NCBI RefSeq assembly: GCF_900184945.1
Contig: NZ_FXYF01000006.1
Span: forward strand, 186,001 to 250,000
DNA: 64,000 nt
Source: Antarctobacter aquimaris
Lineage (GTDB): Bacteria > Pseudomonadota > Alphaproteobacteria > Rhodobacterales > Rhodobacteraceae
Direction of reading: 5' to 3'
Shown: one piece after another, positions 8,066 through 17,828 of the stretch
Layout of the letters: each line of letters begins with the position of its first letter
Position numbering within the stretch: the stretch's first letter is position 1
The notes under the pieces: model-generated
What the model saw: only the letters and a program-made list of their open reading frames with translations
Told to the model about the DNA's origin: nothing
The model's database searches: none
Made by a program: the position numbers and the translations under genes

Positions 8066-8920
8066 ATGCGGCTCGTATTCGGACTCGTACTCATCGCCGG
8101 TCTCGCCCTGGCAGGTTTTGCGGTCTACATGGCCCAGAACTACATCAATTCATATGAGAGCGCGCTGGCCGCCGAGCGCGCCAAGGCCGGCTCCTCGGTC
8201 CCGGTGGCCGAGGTCTACGTGACCACCCGCGCCATCAACTACGGCGAAGAGATCACCGAAAAGGACGTGGCGCTGGCCCCCTGGCCGAAACAGTCGCTGC
8301 CGGAAACCTGGTTCGACAAGCAAAAGCCCCTGTTCGTGCCCGGCGAAGGCGCCCGCCTCGCCATGCGTCCGATCGAAAAGAACGAGGTGCTGATGGCCAT
8401 CAAGGTTTCCGAACCGGGCGGCGATGCCGGGCTGACCTCGCGGCTGGAACGCGGCCAGCGCGCCTTTGCGATCAAGGTCGACGTGGCCTCGGGCGTGTCG
8501 GGCTTCCTGCGCCCGGGTGACCGGGTCGACGTCTACTGGACCGGCCGCCTGCCGGACGAGATGAGCGAACGGTCCTCGGGCGAAGTGACCAAGCTGATCC
8601 AGACCGGGATCAAGCTGATCGCCATCGACCAGACCTCGGACACCGAATATACCGCCGCGACCATCGCCCGGACCGTGACCGTCGCCGCGAGCCCGCAGCA
8701 GGTCGCCGCGCTGGCGCAGGCCCAGTCCACCGGCAAGCTGTCGCTGTCGCTGATGTCGCAGACCGACGACACCGTCGCCGAGGCGATCGAGGTCGACCAG
8801 CACGTTCTTCTGGGCCTGGTGGCCGAGGAACGGGTCGAGCGCAAGGTCGCCGAGACCTGCACCACGCGGGTGCGCCGCGGCGCGGACGTGGTCGAGATCC
8901 CGATCCCCTGCACCAACTGA
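8066..8920 (+). CDS. cpaB: Tad pilus assembly protein CpaB (RcpC)
   Basis: This 284-residue protein starts with one N-terminal membrane segment (LVFGLVLIAGLALAGFAVYM) and continues in the periplasm. The SAF domain, typical of CpaB/RcpC and thought to bind wall sugars, lies at about residues 45-110 (VYVTTRAINYGEEITEKDVAL, given in part). A C-terminal RcpC-like region follows with RLERGQRAFAIKVD and GFLRPGDRVDVYWTG. The ATG is preceded by GAGGT; an in-frame GTG four codons earlier is a weaker alternative. The protein probably supports the secretin made by the next gene. Confidence 0.92.
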   Translation: MRLVFGLVLIAGLALAGFAVYMAQNYINSYESALAAERAKAGSSVPVAEVYVTTRAINYGEEITEKDVALAPWPKQSLPETWFDKQKPLFVPGEGARLAMRPIEKNEVLMAIKVSEPGGDAGLTSRLERGQRAFAIKVDVASGVSGFLRPGDRVDVYWTGRLPDEMSERSSGEVTKLIQTGIKLIAIDQTSDTEYTAATIARTVTVAASPQQVAALAQAQSTGKLSLSLMSQTDDTVAEAIEVDQHVLLGLVAEERVERKVAETCTTRVRRGADVVEIPIPCTN

Positions 8921-9159
8921 TCCGCCGCAAGGCGCACCGACAGATTAGATTTCAACCGGGGATTTCAATCGGTTGACTCGGGGGGCCGTGCCAAGGCAGC
9001 GGCCCCCCTGACTGTGACAAATATCGCCCTGTTGCGGGTTATCCACATAAAATCCCGAGCCGAACCCATTGATTCTTGCATAAAATCGCGAAATGCCCCA
9101 TGTTTCTCGGAATGCAGGCGCTAGACCTGCGTCCGAGGCGTGATCGAGAGGCAGGTCAC

Positions 9160-10593
9160 ATGACAATTGACAAGACCCTTCAGGCGGCCCTTTTGGGCCT
9201 GTCGCTTGCAGTTGCCCCACTTGGCATGCCGGCACAGGCTGAAAGCATCCGCATCCTACGAAACGGCACGCAACCTGTCCTGCAGGTTTCGATGAACCGC
9301 GCTCTCGTTGTCGAAAGCGAGACCCCCTTTGCGGAACTGTCGATCGCCAACCCGGCGATCGCGGACATTTCATCGCTGAATGACCGCAACATCTATGTTC
9401 TGGGCAAGGCCCCCGGGACAACGACGCTGACCATCCTGGACGCCGCGGGCGAGTTGATCACCAACGTCGACATCCGCGTGTCCCCGGACGTGTCTGAGTT
9501 CAAGGAACGGCTGCGGCAGATCCTTCCGGGCGAAACCATCGAGGTGCGCACCGCCAACGACGGCATCGTGATGTCGGGCACCGTATCCTCGATCCAGAAG
9601 ATGCAGAGCGCGCTTGACCTGGCCCAGCGCTACGCCCCGGACCGCGTGTCCAACCTGATGAGCGTCGGCGGCGTGCAGCAAGTCATGCTGAAGGTCCGCT
9701 TTGCCGAGATGGAGCGGTCCGCCGCCAAGATGCTGCGCACCTCGCTGGCCACCGGCGGGTCGGTTCTGAACGGCAACCTGGGCCTGGAGCTGGGCACGCA
9801 GAACGCCGCGTCGCTGGCCGACGTGGACGCGGTGGCGAACAAGCTCAAGCCCAAGTCGATCGACGTCGAAGGCGCCGTGCTCTTCGGCTTCAACGCCGGC
9901 GGGCTCGAAGTGGGCATCATGCTCGAATCGCTGGAACGCAAGGGCATCGTGCGCACCCTGGCCGAACCCAACCTCACCGCCCTCTCCGGGCAGGAGGCCA
10001 AGTTCCTGGCTGGCGGCGAATATCCCGTGCCGGTGAGCCAGCAGAACAACACCATCACCATCGAGTACAAGCCCTTCGGCGTGGAGCTCAACTTCATCCC
10101 GCGGGTGCTGGACAACAAGCTGATCAACCTCGAGCTGGAGGCCGCGGTCTCCTCGATCGACACCAACAATTCGATCACCCTGTCCGACATCACGGTGAAC
10201 GGCTTCAAGCGCCGCGAGACCTCGACCACGGTCGAGCTGCGCGACGGCGAGAGCTTTGCCATCGCCGGCCTTCTGATGGACGATTTCACCGATGCCAACG
10301 CACAGCTGCCTTGGCTGGGTGACGTGCCGGTGCTGGGATCGCTGTTCCGCAGCGCGGAATACCAGCGGTCGCAGTCGGAACTGGTGATCATCGTGACCCC
10401 GCACCTGGTGACCCCGACGCGCGGCGACTACTTTGCCCTGCCGACGGACCGCGTCGTGCCCCCGACCGAACGGGACCTGTTCCTGCTCGGCAAGGTGGCT
10501 GGCAACCCGAACAAGCAGGTCCCGCGCTCCGGCGCCGCCGGCGAGGTGGCCAAGCAGGACTTCACCGGGTCCTATGGATATGTGATGGACTGA
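9160..10593 (+). CDS. cpaC: Tad pilus outer-membrane secretin CpaC (RcpA)
   Basis: This 477-residue protein forms the outer-membrane pore for the Flp pilus. A signal peptide ends near MPAQAES (about residue 28). The N-terminal pilus-assembly domain (VESETPFAELSIANPAIADI) and a BON-like segment follow, and the secretin domain occupies about residues 260-440, including PNLTALSGQEAKFLAGGEYP and the late ELVIIVTPHLV. A GGCAGG ribosome site precedes the ATG; upstream in-frame codons lack a signal peptide. The next gene follows closely and overlaps if its first ATG is used. Confidence 0.93.
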   Translation: MTIDKTLQAALLGLSLAVAPLGMPAQAESIRILRNGTQPVLQVSMNRALVVESETPFAELSIANPAIADISSLNDRNIYVLGKAPGTTTLTILDAAGELITNVDIRVSPDVSEFKERLRQILPGETIEVRTANDGIVMSGTVSSIQKMQSALDLAQRYAPDRVSNLMSVGGVQQVMLKVRFAEMERSAAKMLRTSLATGGSVLNGNLGLELGTQNAASLADVDAVANKLKPKSIDVEGAVLFGFNAGGLEVGIMLESLERKGIVRTLAEPNLTALSGQEAKFLAGGEYPVPVSQQNNTITIEYKPFGVELNFIPRVLDNKLINLELEAAVSSIDTNNSITLSDITVNGFKRRETSTTVELRDGESFAIAGLLMDDFTDANAQLPWLGDVPVLGSLFRSAEYQRSQSELVIIVTPHLVTPTRGDYFALPTDRVVPPTERDLFLLGKVAGNPNKQVPRSGAAGEVAKQDFTGSYGYVMD

Positions 10594-10607
10594 TGTTGAG
10601 GCGACAG

Positions 10608-11261
10608 ATGACCAGGCTCCCCCTTACCGCTCTCGCCCTCGGCGTGCTGATCGCCGGGTGCAGCCGCGCCCCCGAAGGCTTTGACCGCGAGGCGGGCATG
10701 CTGATCGACACCGGGCACTTCGGCAATGCCACGATGAACAATCATCAATTGATGACCGGCGAGAAACAATACGTTTACGATCTCTCGCAGCGCTTTGCCT
10801 CGGAGGTGCTGACCACGGTCAACTTTGCCTTCAACAGCGCGGCGCTGGACCAGGGCGCCATCGACACCCTGCGCGAGCAGGCCCGCTGGATCCGCCAGTT
10901 CCCGGAAATCCGCTTCCGCGTCTATGGTCATACCGACAAGGTGGGCAGCGACGGCTACAACAAGGCACTGGGCCTGCGCCGTGCGCATGCGGTGGTCAAC
11001 TACCTGGTCAGCCAGGGCATCTCGCGCTCGCGGCTCGAGGCGGTGGTGTCCTACGGCGAAACCCAGCCGCTGATCGTCACCGAAGGCCAGGAACGCCGCA
11101 ACCGGCGCACCGTGACCGAGGTCTCCGGCTTTGTGTCCAGCCACCCCACGGTGATGGACGGCAAATACGCCGAAGTGATCTACCGCGAATACATCAACAG
11201 CGCCGAACCCCGGACCGGCCTCGAGACGCAGCAGGGCCAGGACCTGGCGATCACGCAGTAA
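10608..11261 (+). CDS. OmpA-domain lipoprotein of the Tad locus
   Basis: This 217-residue protein has a lipoprotein signal with lipobox LIAGC (Cys near residue 18) and a C-terminal OmpA-like peptidoglycan-binding domain (VNFAFNSAALDQGA, RVYGHTDKVGSDGYNKALGLRRA, given in parts). It occupies the position where CpaD, the usual lipoprotein partner of the secretin, sits in Caulobacter. A role in anchoring the secretin to the wall is a reasonable inference. The start chosen is the ATG preceded by GAGGCGAC; an ATG five codons earlier overlaps the cpaC stop. A strong terminator-like hairpin follows. Confidence 0.85.
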   Translation: MTRLPLTALALGVLIAGCSRAPEGFDREAGMLIDTGHFGNATMNNHQLMTGEKQYVYDLSQRFASEVLTTVNFAFNSAALDQGAIDTLREQARWIRQFPEIRFRVYGHTDKVGSDGYNKALGLRRAHAVVNYLVSQGISRSRLEAVVSYGETQPLIVTEGQERRNRRTVTEVSGFVSSHPTVMDGKYAEVIYREYINSAEPRTGLETQQGQDLAITQ

Positions 11262-11284
11262 ACCGGAAGAAAACCGCACCGCGC

Positions 11285-11306
11285 AAGGGCCCTTCGGGGC
11301 CCTTTT
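11285..11306 (+). terminator. Rho-independent terminator-like hairpin
   Basis: An 8-base-pair stem AAGGGCCC / GGGCCCTT with the stable tetraloop TTCG runs into TTTT. It sits 24 bases after the OmpA lipoprotein stop and is the best intrinsic terminator in the window, dividing the pilus locus into two transcription units. Confidence 0.75.
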
Positions 11307-11570
11307 CGCTGTCTGACGGCCTGCCGTTCGCGGCACGGCACCGACGCTTCCGCAGGAACAAACACGCGCCAATCCCGCGACGACTCGGGGGGCGCGGGGC
11401 CGATGGTCCCCGTTCACCGCACAATTTCGGTAATTCAGCCCAAATGTTGCCCCGATTGTGGGGGACTGTCGGACCGGAGAACCAGTGCGTGCGGCGACTC
11501 GAGTCGCACCGCGGGACAGGGGCCTTGCGCCACGCCCTAGCGGTCCGGCACGCAACAAAGGACGACAGGC
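11307..11570. other. Intergenic region upstream of cpaE with a palindrome
   Basis: Between the terminator and cpaE there is no gene. A perfect 14-base palindrome GCGACTCGAGTCGC lies at 11494-11507, about 65 bases before the cpaE start, and could be an operator. I cannot name a regulator for it. Confidence 0.45.
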
Positions 11571-12818
11571 ATGACGACGATGACAGCGAGCAAAGCGGAA
11601 CCGGCCCCGATCGTGGCCTGCACGATCAGTCGCGACGTCCAGAACTTCGACCTTCTGATCGACGACATGGAAGCGCTGCTGGGCGAAGGCTGGGGGGATC
11701 TCGGCTTTGAAGAGGCCGCCGCCTTTCTGCGGCAACCCGATGCCAGGTCACTCGAGTTTGTTGCCATGGCGATCGACGCCATAGACGAACCGGACCTGAA
11801 GATGCTGAGCGGCGTGATCCGCGCTGCCCGGGAAAACGGCGTAAAGGTGATCCTGATCGCCGAGGACGTGACCCCGGCCTCGCTGCACCAGCTGCTGCGC
11901 GACGGGGCGGACGAATTCGTGCCCTACCCCCTGCCCGAGGGTGAGCTGGCCGCGGCGCTCGAGCGCCTGCGCGAACCACCACCCGCGCCCGCCCAGGCCG
12001 CCCCCGGCCCCGCCAAGGAGGGCGTCAAGCTGTCCGGCGGCGGCGACGGCGTGCTGATCGCCGTGCAGGGGCTGGCCGGCGGCGTGGGCGCCACCACCCT
12101 GGCGGTGAACCTGGCCTACGAGCTGGCGACCACCGGCAAGGACAAGCAGCCCAAGGTCTGCCTGATCGACATGGGCCTGCAATTCGGCTCGGTCGCGACC
12201 TATCTCGACCTGCCCCGCCGCGAGGCGGTGTTCGAGACGCTGTCGGACATCGAATCCATGGATGGCGAAAGCTTTGGCCAGGCGTTGGTCAGCTTCGAGG
12301 ACAAATTGCAGGTCCTGACCGCGCCCTCGGACATGCTGCCGCTGGATTTCCTCGGGCCTCCGGAGGTCAAGAAGATCCTCGACATCACGCGCAACCACTT
12401 TGACTACGTGATCCTCGACATGCCCTCGACCCTGGTGCAATGGACCGAGACGGTCCTCCAGGAGGCGCAGATCTACTTTGCGCTGATCGAGCTCGACATG
12501 CGCTCGGCGCAGAACACGCTGCGGCTGAAACGCGCCTTGCAGTCCGAGGAACTGCCCTTTGACAAGATCCGCTTCGCGCTGAACCGGTCGCCCAAGTTCA
12601 CCGACCTGCAAGGCAAGAGCCGGGTCAAACGGCTGGCCGACAGTCTCGGCATCACGCTGGAACTTCAGCTGCCGGATGGCGGGCGCGCCGTCATGCAGGC
12701 CGGGGATCATGGGCTTCCGCTTGCCAGTCACGCTGCCAAGAACCCGCTGCGGCGGGAGATCGCCAAGCTCGCCCAGCAGCTGAACGCCATCGGCGCCGCC
12801 GATGCCGAAGCCGCCTGA
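11571..12818 (+). CDS. cpaE: Tad pilus localisation ATPase CpaE (TadZ)
   Basis: This 415-residue protein belongs to the MinD/ParA-like TadZ family that places the pilus machine at the pole. Residues about 10-140 form an atypical receiver-like domain, and residues about 155-400 the ATPase domain. The Walker A region reads GLAGGVGATT, so the deviant-Walker signature lysine of MinD/ParA is replaced, as often happens in this subfamily; IDMGLQFGSVATYL and VILDMPSTLVQW follow. An AAAGGA ribosome site lies upstream. The gene begins the second transcription unit with cpaF and tadBC. Confidence 0.92.
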   Translation: MTTMTASKAEPAPIVACTISRDVQNFDLLIDDMEALLGEGWGDLGFEEAAAFLRQPDARSLEFVAMAIDAIDEPDLKMLSGVIRAARENGVKVILIAEDVTPASLHQLLRDGADEFVPYPLPEGELAAALERLREPPPAPAQAAPGPAKEGVKLSGGGDGVLIAVQGLAGGVGATTLAVNLAYELATTGKDKQPKVCLIDMGLQFGSVATYLDLPRREAVFETLSDIESMDGESFGQALVSFEDKLQVLTAPSDMLPLDFLGPPEVKKILDITRNHFDYVILDMPSTLVQWTETVLQEAQIYFALIELDMRSAQNTLRLKRALQSEELPFDKIRFALNRSPKFTDLQGKSRVKRLADSLGITLELQLPDGGRAVMQAGDHGLPLASHAAKNPLRREIAKLAQQLNAIGAADAEAA

Positions 12819-12832
12819 CAAAGAGGACCGGG

Positions 12833-14293
12833 ATGTTTTCGAGATACAAGAAGTCCGCCACCCCCGAGGCCGCCCCCGTCAAGCCCGCGGCCCCTGCCGC
12901 CGCTGCCCCGGCGCCCGCCCACCTGCAACAGTCCGCCGCCATTTCCGGCGCGCGGCGCAAGGCCAAGCCGACGGGATCGACCCCGGCGCAGGTCGTGGCC
13001 GTCGACAAGGAGAAAAAGCGCAAGGAGCGCCTCTCCGAGATCAAGCTGGAACTGCACCGCGCCTTGCTGGAAAACCTCAACCTGGCCGCGCTGGACCAGG
13101 CCACGGAAAACGAGCTGCGCGAGGAAATCAGCGCCATCGCCACCGAGACCCTGCAGGACAAGGGTGTCGTGCTGAACCGCGACGAGCGGCGCGCGATGAT
13201 GGCCGACCTCTACGACGAGGTGAAGGGCCTCGGCCCGCTGGAACCGCTGCTCAAGGACGAGACGATCTCGGACATCCTGGTCAACGGCCCGCACCAGATC
13301 TTCATCGAACAGAACGGCAAGCTGTCGCTGTCGGACGTGACGTTCAAGGATGAAAAGCACCTGATGCGGATCATCGACAAGATCGTGTCGGCCGTGGGCC
13401 GCCGGGTCGATGAATCCAACCCCTACGTCGACGCCCGTCTCCAGGACGGCTCGCGTTTCAACGCGATGGTGCCGCCGGTGGCGATCGACGGCAGCCTGGT
13501 GTCGATCCGGAAATTCAAGAAGGACAAGCTGGGCATCGACGACCTGGTGAACTTCGGCGCCTTCACCGAGGAAATGGCCGTCTATCTCCAGGCCGCCGTG
13601 GCCACGCGGCTGAACATCATCGTGTCGGGCGGTACGGGTTCGGGCAAGACGACCACGCTGAACGCGCTGTCCAGTTTCATCGACGACAGCGAACGTATCC
13701 TGACCATCGAGGACACCGCCGAACTCCAGCTGCAGCAGACCCACGTGGGCCGGATGGAAAGCCGCCCGGCGAACGTCGAGGGCAAGGGCGCCGTCACCCC
13801 GCGCGACTGTCTCAAGAACGCGCTGCGGATGCGTCCCGACCGCATCATCGTCGGCGAGACGCGCGGCGAGGAAGTCATCGACATGCTTCAGGCCATGAAC
13901 ACCGGCCACGACGGTTCGATGACCACGATCCACGCCAACTCGGCCCGCGACGGTGTCGCGCGACTGGAAAACATGATCGCCATGGCGGGCATCGAGATGC
14001 CGCTCAAGGCCATGCGCAGCCAGATCGCCAGCGCCGTGAACCTGATCGTGCAGGCCAGCCGCCTGCAGGACGGCTCGCGCCGGATGACCTCGATCACCGA
14101 GATCACCGGCATGGAGGGCGACGTGATTTCAATGCAAGAGATCTTTCGCTACCAGCGCGTCGGCCTGACGCCCGACAACAAGATCATCGGACATTTCACC
14201 GCCACCGGGGTCCGCTCGGCCTTTTCCGAGCGATTCCGGATGTGGGGTTACGACGTGCCTGCCTCGATTTACGAACCTTTCAGACCGGAGTAA
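12833..14293 (+). CDS. cpaF: Tad pilus secretion ATPase CpaF (TadA)
   Basis: This 486-residue type II/IV secretion-system ATPase powers Flp pilus assembly. A Pro/Ala-rich N-terminus of about 50 residues leads into the N-terminal domain. The Walker A motif [10 protein letters not shown] is near residues 264-273, the Asp box region is [11 protein letters not shown], the Walker B / arginine region is [16 protein letters not shown], and the His box is [14 protein letters not shown]. All catalytic motifs are intact. It starts 15 bases after cpaE with an AGAGGA ribosome site. Confidence 0.96.
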   Translation: MFSRYKKSATPEAAPVKPAAPAAAAPAPAHLQQSAAISGARRKAKPTGSTPAQVVAVDKEKKRKERLSEIKLELHRALLENLNLAALDQATENELREEISAIATETLQDKGVVLNRDERRAMMADLYDEVKGLGPLEPLLKDETISDILVNGPHQIFIEQNGKLSLSDVTFKDEKHLMRIIDKIVSAVGRRVDESNPYVDARLQDGSRFNAMVPPVAIDGSLVSIRKFKKDKLGIDDLVNFGAFTEEMAVYLQAAVATRLNIIVSGGTGSGKTTTLNALSSFIDDSERILTIEDTAELQLQQTHVGRMESRPANVEGKGAVTPRDCLKNALRMRPDRIIVGETRGEEVIDMLQAMNTGHDGSMTTIHANSARDGVARLENMIAMAGIEMPLKAMRSQIASAVNLIVQASRLQDGSRRMTSITEITGMEGDVISMQEIFRYQRVGLTPDNKIIGHFTATGVRSAFSERFRMWGYDVPASIYEPFRPE

Positions 14294-14298
14294 CGATT

Positions 14299-15264
14299 AT
14301 GCTCAGCGCAGAACCGATCATCTACGGCGGGATCTTTCTCGGCGTGCTGATCCTGGTGAACGGCGTCTATCTCGTCGCTTTCGGCCATTCGATCAGCCTG
14401 ACGCGCAAGGTGAATCGTCGGCTCGAGATGCTGGACAAGGGTGAACGGCGCGAGGACGTGCTGGCCAAGCTCCGCAAGGAGATGGACCAGCACATGAAGA
14501 GCCGATCGCTGCCCATCTACTCGATGCTGGCGAGCAAGGCGCAGAAGGCGGCGCTGGCCTTCACCCCGCAGCAGCTGGTCATGGTGATGGTGGCGGCCTC
14601 GGTCTTTGCCTTCGTCGGGCTGACCGTGGGCACCGACACCAACCCGGCGGTGCGCGGCGCGATGTCGGCCTTCATGGGCATCGGCGGAGTCTTCTTCTGG
14701 GTCAGCCACCGCGCCAAGAAGCGGGTGAGCATGATCGAGGAACAGCTGCCCGAGGCGGTGGAACTGATGGTGCGCAGCCTGCGCGTCGGTCACCCCTTTT
14801 CCGCGGCCATCTCGATCGTCGCCAAGGAAATGAAGGATCCGCTGGCCACCGAATTCGGCATCATCGCGGACGAAAGCACCTATGGCCGCGACGTCGGCGA
14901 GGCGCTCAAGCACATGGCGGAACGGCTGGACATGCAGGACCTGCGCTTTCTGGCGGTCGCCGTGGCGATTCAGCAGCAGGCCGGCGGCAACCTGGCCGAG
15001 ATCCTCGACGGTCTCGCCCGCGTGATCCGCTCGCGGTTCCGCCTGTTCCGCCGCGTCAAAGCCATCACCGCCGAGGCGCAATGGTCCGGCAAGTTCCTGT
15101 CCGGCTTTCCCATCGCCGCGCTGTTGTTCATCCAGGTGGCCAAGCCCGACTACTACGACGAGGTGCTGGATCACCCCTGGTTCATTCCCGCCTGCTTTAT
15201 CGTGGGCATCATGCTGGCCGCCAACATGCTCGTCATGCGCTGGCTGGTGAACATCAAGGTCTGA
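14299..15264 (+). CDS. tadB: Tad inner-membrane platform protein TadB
   Basis: This 321-residue T2SSF-domain membrane protein has one N-terminal membrane segment, a pair of central segments (QLVMVMVAASVFAFVGLT and the following), a cytoplasmic GspF-like domain (LPEAVELMVRSLRVGHPF ... QQQAGGNLAEILDGLA) and C-terminal membrane segments. With TadC it forms the platform that CpaF acts on. The chosen ATG follows the cpaF stop by 5 bases. Confidence 0.94.
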   Translation: MLSAEPIIYGGIFLGVLILVNGVYLVAFGHSISLTRKVNRRLEMLDKGERREDVLAKLRKEMDQHMKSRSLPIYSMLASKAQKAALAFTPQQLVMVMVAASVFAFVGLTVGTDTNPAVRGAMSAFMGIGGVFFWVSHRAKKRVSMIEEQLPEAVELMVRSLRVGHPFSAAISIVAKEMKDPLATEFGIIADESTYGRDVGEALKHMAERLDMQDLRFLAVAVAIQQQAGGNLAEILDGLARVIRSRFRLFRRVKAITAEAQWSGKFLSGFPIAALLFIQVAKPDYYDEVLDHPWFIPACFIVGIMLAANMLVMRWLVNIKV

Positions 15265-15276
15265 GGAGCACCCCCA

Positions 15277-16254
15277 ATGTTCGAATCCCTCAACACGATG
15301 CTCACCGACTCGATGGGTCCGGCCGGTCCGCTGATCGTGGTCGCGGGTCTGGCGGCGATATTGATCATCGCCACCATACCGATCTTGATGAACTCCAAGC
15401 CTGATCCGCTGGACAAGCTCAAGCAGTCCGGCCAGCAGCGCATGAACGCGGACACCCGGGCCGCGCTGCGTGACAAGAAGAAGAACGACAAGCTCAACAA
15501 ATATGCGCAGTTTCTCGAACCGCAGGACGAAAAGGAATACTCCCAGATCCGCGCCCGGCTGATGCAGGCCGGCTACCGCTCCAAGGACGCGGTGCAGATC
15601 TACTACCTGTCGCAATTCCTGCTGGGCGTCTTGCTGCTGGGCGCGGGCGTGGCCTACTATCTGCTGATGATCGATCCGGTCACCGCGACGATGCAGCAAA
15701 AGCTGATGTACATCCTCGGCCCCGGCGTCGTCGGCTACATGGGGCCGAAATACTGGGTCAACAAGCGCGTGACCAAGCGCCAGGAACAGATCCAGCAGGG
15801 CTTTCCGGACAGCCTGGACATGATGCTGGTCTGCGTCGAGGCGGGCCAGTCGATGGACCAGTCGATCGTCCGCGTCGCAGGCGAGCTGCGCTCCTCCTAC
15901 CCGGCGCTGGCGGAGGAATACCAGATCATCAGCTACGAGATGAAGGCCGGCAAGGACCGTAGCCAGGTCCTGAACGACATGTCCGAACGCTGCGGCCTGC
16001 CCGACATCTCGTCCTTTGTCACCGTTCTGAACCAGGCCCAGACCTTCGGCACGTCGATTTCCGAAGCCCTGCGGGTCTACGCCGGCGAAATGCGTGACAA
16101 AAGAGTCATGCGCGCCGAAGAAGCGGCGAACAAGCTGCCGACAAAGATGACGCTCTGCACTATGATGCTGACCGTGCCACCGCTGTTGATCATCCTCGTG
16201 GGCCCCTCCGCGGTCGGTATTTCGGAAATGGGGTCACTCGCCGTGGGGAACTGA
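15277..16254 (+). CDS. tadC: Tad inner-membrane platform protein TadC
   Basis: This 325-residue protein is a paralogue of TadB. It has an N-terminal membrane segment (PLIVVAGLAAILIIATIPIL), a charged cytoplasmic stretch, two further membrane segments, the GspF domain (FPDSLDMMLVCVEAGQSMDQ) and a C-terminal hydrophobic segment. A canonical AGGAG ribosome site lies between the tadB stop and the ATG. Confidence 0.94.
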   Translation: MFESLNTMLTDSMGPAGPLIVVAGLAAILIIATIPILMNSKPDPLDKLKQSGQQRMNADTRAALRDKKKNDKLNKYAQFLEPQDEKEYSQIRARLMQAGYRSKDAVQIYYLSQFLLGVLLLGAGVAYYLLMIDPVTATMQQKLMYILGPGVVGYMGPKYWVNKRVTKRQEQIQQGFPDSLDMMLVCVEAGQSMDQSIVRVAGELRSSYPALAEEYQIISYEMKAGKDRSQVLNDMSERCGLPDISSFVTVLNQAQTFGTSISEALRVYAGEMRDKRVMRAEEAANKLPTKMTLCTMMLTVPPLLIILVGPSAVGISEMGSLAVGN

Positions 16255-16258
16255 CCGC

Positions 16259-16831
16259 ATGAGACAGGCTCTGAGGGCCGTCCTGATCGTGATGCCGCTG
16301 GCCGCCTGCTCCGCAGGCGGCCCGTTTTCGACTGGCCCGGACACCGACGGATCGGTCTTCGCCCCCGCCCTAGACCCGCGCGGCGAGGCCGTCGACGGGC
16401 TGGTGGTGGGACACCGGCTGATGCAGGCGGGCCAGCACGAACTGGCGCTGGACTCCTTCACCCGCGCCGCCGGCGAACAGGGCCTGACCGGCGAGGTGCT
16501 GATGGCGCTGGGGTCGGCCAACCTCGGCCTGGGCCGGCTGCACCAGGCCGAGCCCTTGTTGCGCCGCGCCATCAAGGAAGAGCCGGACTGGCCCGAGGCC
16601 TGGAACAACCTGGGCGTCGTGTTGATCGAACTGGGCAAGGTCGCCGAGGCGGCAGAGGTGTTTCGCCGGGCCTATGCGCTGGACAATGGCGAAAGTGACT
16701 CAATTCGCGACAATCTGCGCTTGGCTCTCGCAAAAATGGAAAATTCCGTTTATGATGAGCCTCTAGAGCAAGACTACAAGATCGTTCGCCGGGGCACCGG
16801 GGATTACCTGATCCGGCGCACGGGCCCCTGA
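16259..16831 (+). CDS. tadD: TPR lipoprotein of the Tad locus (TadD-like, short)
   Basis: The 190-residue protein has a lipoprotein signal (VLIVMPLAAC, Cys near residue 18) followed by two to three tetratricopeptide repeats, clearest in AWNNLGVVLIELGKVAEAAEVF. TadD lipoproteins act as pilotins or scaffolds for the Tad secretin. The ATG is 4 bases beyond the tadC stop, so the two are probably coupled. The next gene encodes a second, longer TPR lipoprotein. Confidence 0.82.
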   Translation: MRQALRAVLIVMPLAACSAGGPFSTGPDTDGSVFAPALDPRGEAVDGLVVGHRLMQAGQHELALDSFTRAAGEQGLTGEVLMALGSANLGLGRLHQAEPLLRRAIKEEPDWPEAWNNLGVVLIELGKVAEAAEVFRRAYALDNGESDSIRDNLRLALAKMENSVYDEPLEQDYKIVRRGTGDYLIRRTGP

Positions 16832-16971
16832 CGGCCCGATCGCCCGCCAAAACGGTCACGCAGGACAGACCCGGTCAACCGGGCAGACAGACAGGTCCGG
16901 GACAGCCGGGCACAGAAAACAACCGCCACAAAGGCGGGGACGAGGCAGAGCAGCATAAGGACGCAGGCAAC

Positions 16972-17823
16972 ATGCGCCATCCAGTTTTCGTATTCTTTTG
17001 CGCGGCCAGCGCCGTCGCGCTCACGGCCTGTGAGAAAAAGATGGACACGGCCGAGATGAACCGTGCCTTTCAGGGCGTGAACGTCGTCGACGAGTCCAAT
17101 CTCAACGATGTCATGCTGACCGTGGGCGACCCGAACGAGGCGGTCACCTATTTCCAGCGCACTGCGGCCGAGGCGCCAGACCGCATCGACGTCAAGCGGG
17201 GACTGGCGTTGTCCCTGATCCGGGCCAAACGGTATTCCGAGGCCAAGGTCGCCTGGGCGCAGGTGGTCTCACACCCCGACAGCACCGGCGAGGACAAGGT
17301 CCAGCTGGCCGATGCGCTGATCCGCGCCGGCGAATGGGAGCAGGCCGAAAAGGTGCTGGACGCGATTCCGCCCACCCATGAAACCTACAAGCGCTACCAG
17401 CTGGAGGCGATGATCGCCGACGGCAACAAGGAGTGGAAGAAGGCCGACAGCTTTTACGAGATCGCGGTCGGGCTGACCACCACGCCGGGGTCGGTGCTGA
17501 ACAACTGGGGCTACTCCAAGCTGTCGCGCGGCGATTTCGAAGGTGCCGAACGGCTGTTCGCCGATGCCATCCGGCACGAGGACTCGCTGTTCACCGCCAA
17601 GAACAACCTTGTCATGGCGCGCGGCGCGCAGGGCAACTACACCCTGCCCGTCATGAACATGAGCCAGGTCGAGCGGGCCGAACTGCTGCACACCATGGCG
17701 CTGGCGGCGATCAAGCGCGGCGATGTCGAAACCGGCAAGATCCTGCTGCGCGAGGCGGTCGAGACCCATCCGCAGTACTTCGAAGCGGCGGCGCGGGCGC
17801 TGGCGGCGCTCGAAGAGGCCTGA
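16972..17823 (+). CDS. TPR lipoprotein of the Tad locus (longer TadD paralogue)
   Basis: The 283-residue protein has a signal peptide with a lipobox-like ALTAC (Cys near residue 20) and several TPR-type helical repeats (VKRGLALSLIRAKRYSEAKV, VQLADALIRAGEWEQAEKVL). An AAGGA ribosome site lies upstream. It follows the shorter TadD-like lipoprotein after 140 bases and precedes the prepilin peptidase gene by 5. It probably works in outer-membrane assembly of the pilus; the division of labour between the two TPR proteins is unknown. Confidence 0.82.
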   Translation: MRHPVFVFFCAASAVALTACEKKMDTAEMNRAFQGVNVVDESNLNDVMLTVGDPNEAVTYFQRTAAEAPDRIDVKRGLALSLIRAKRYSEAKVAWAQVVSHPDSTGEDKVQLADALIRAGEWEQAEKVLDAIPPTHETYKRYQLEAMIADGNKEWKKADSFYEIAVGLTTTPGSVLNNWGYSKLSRGDFEGAERLFADAIRHEDSLFTAKNNLVMARGAQGNYTLPVMNMSQVERAELLHTMALAAIKRGDVETGKILLREAVETHPQYFEAAARALAALEEA

Positions 17824-17828
17824 CGGCC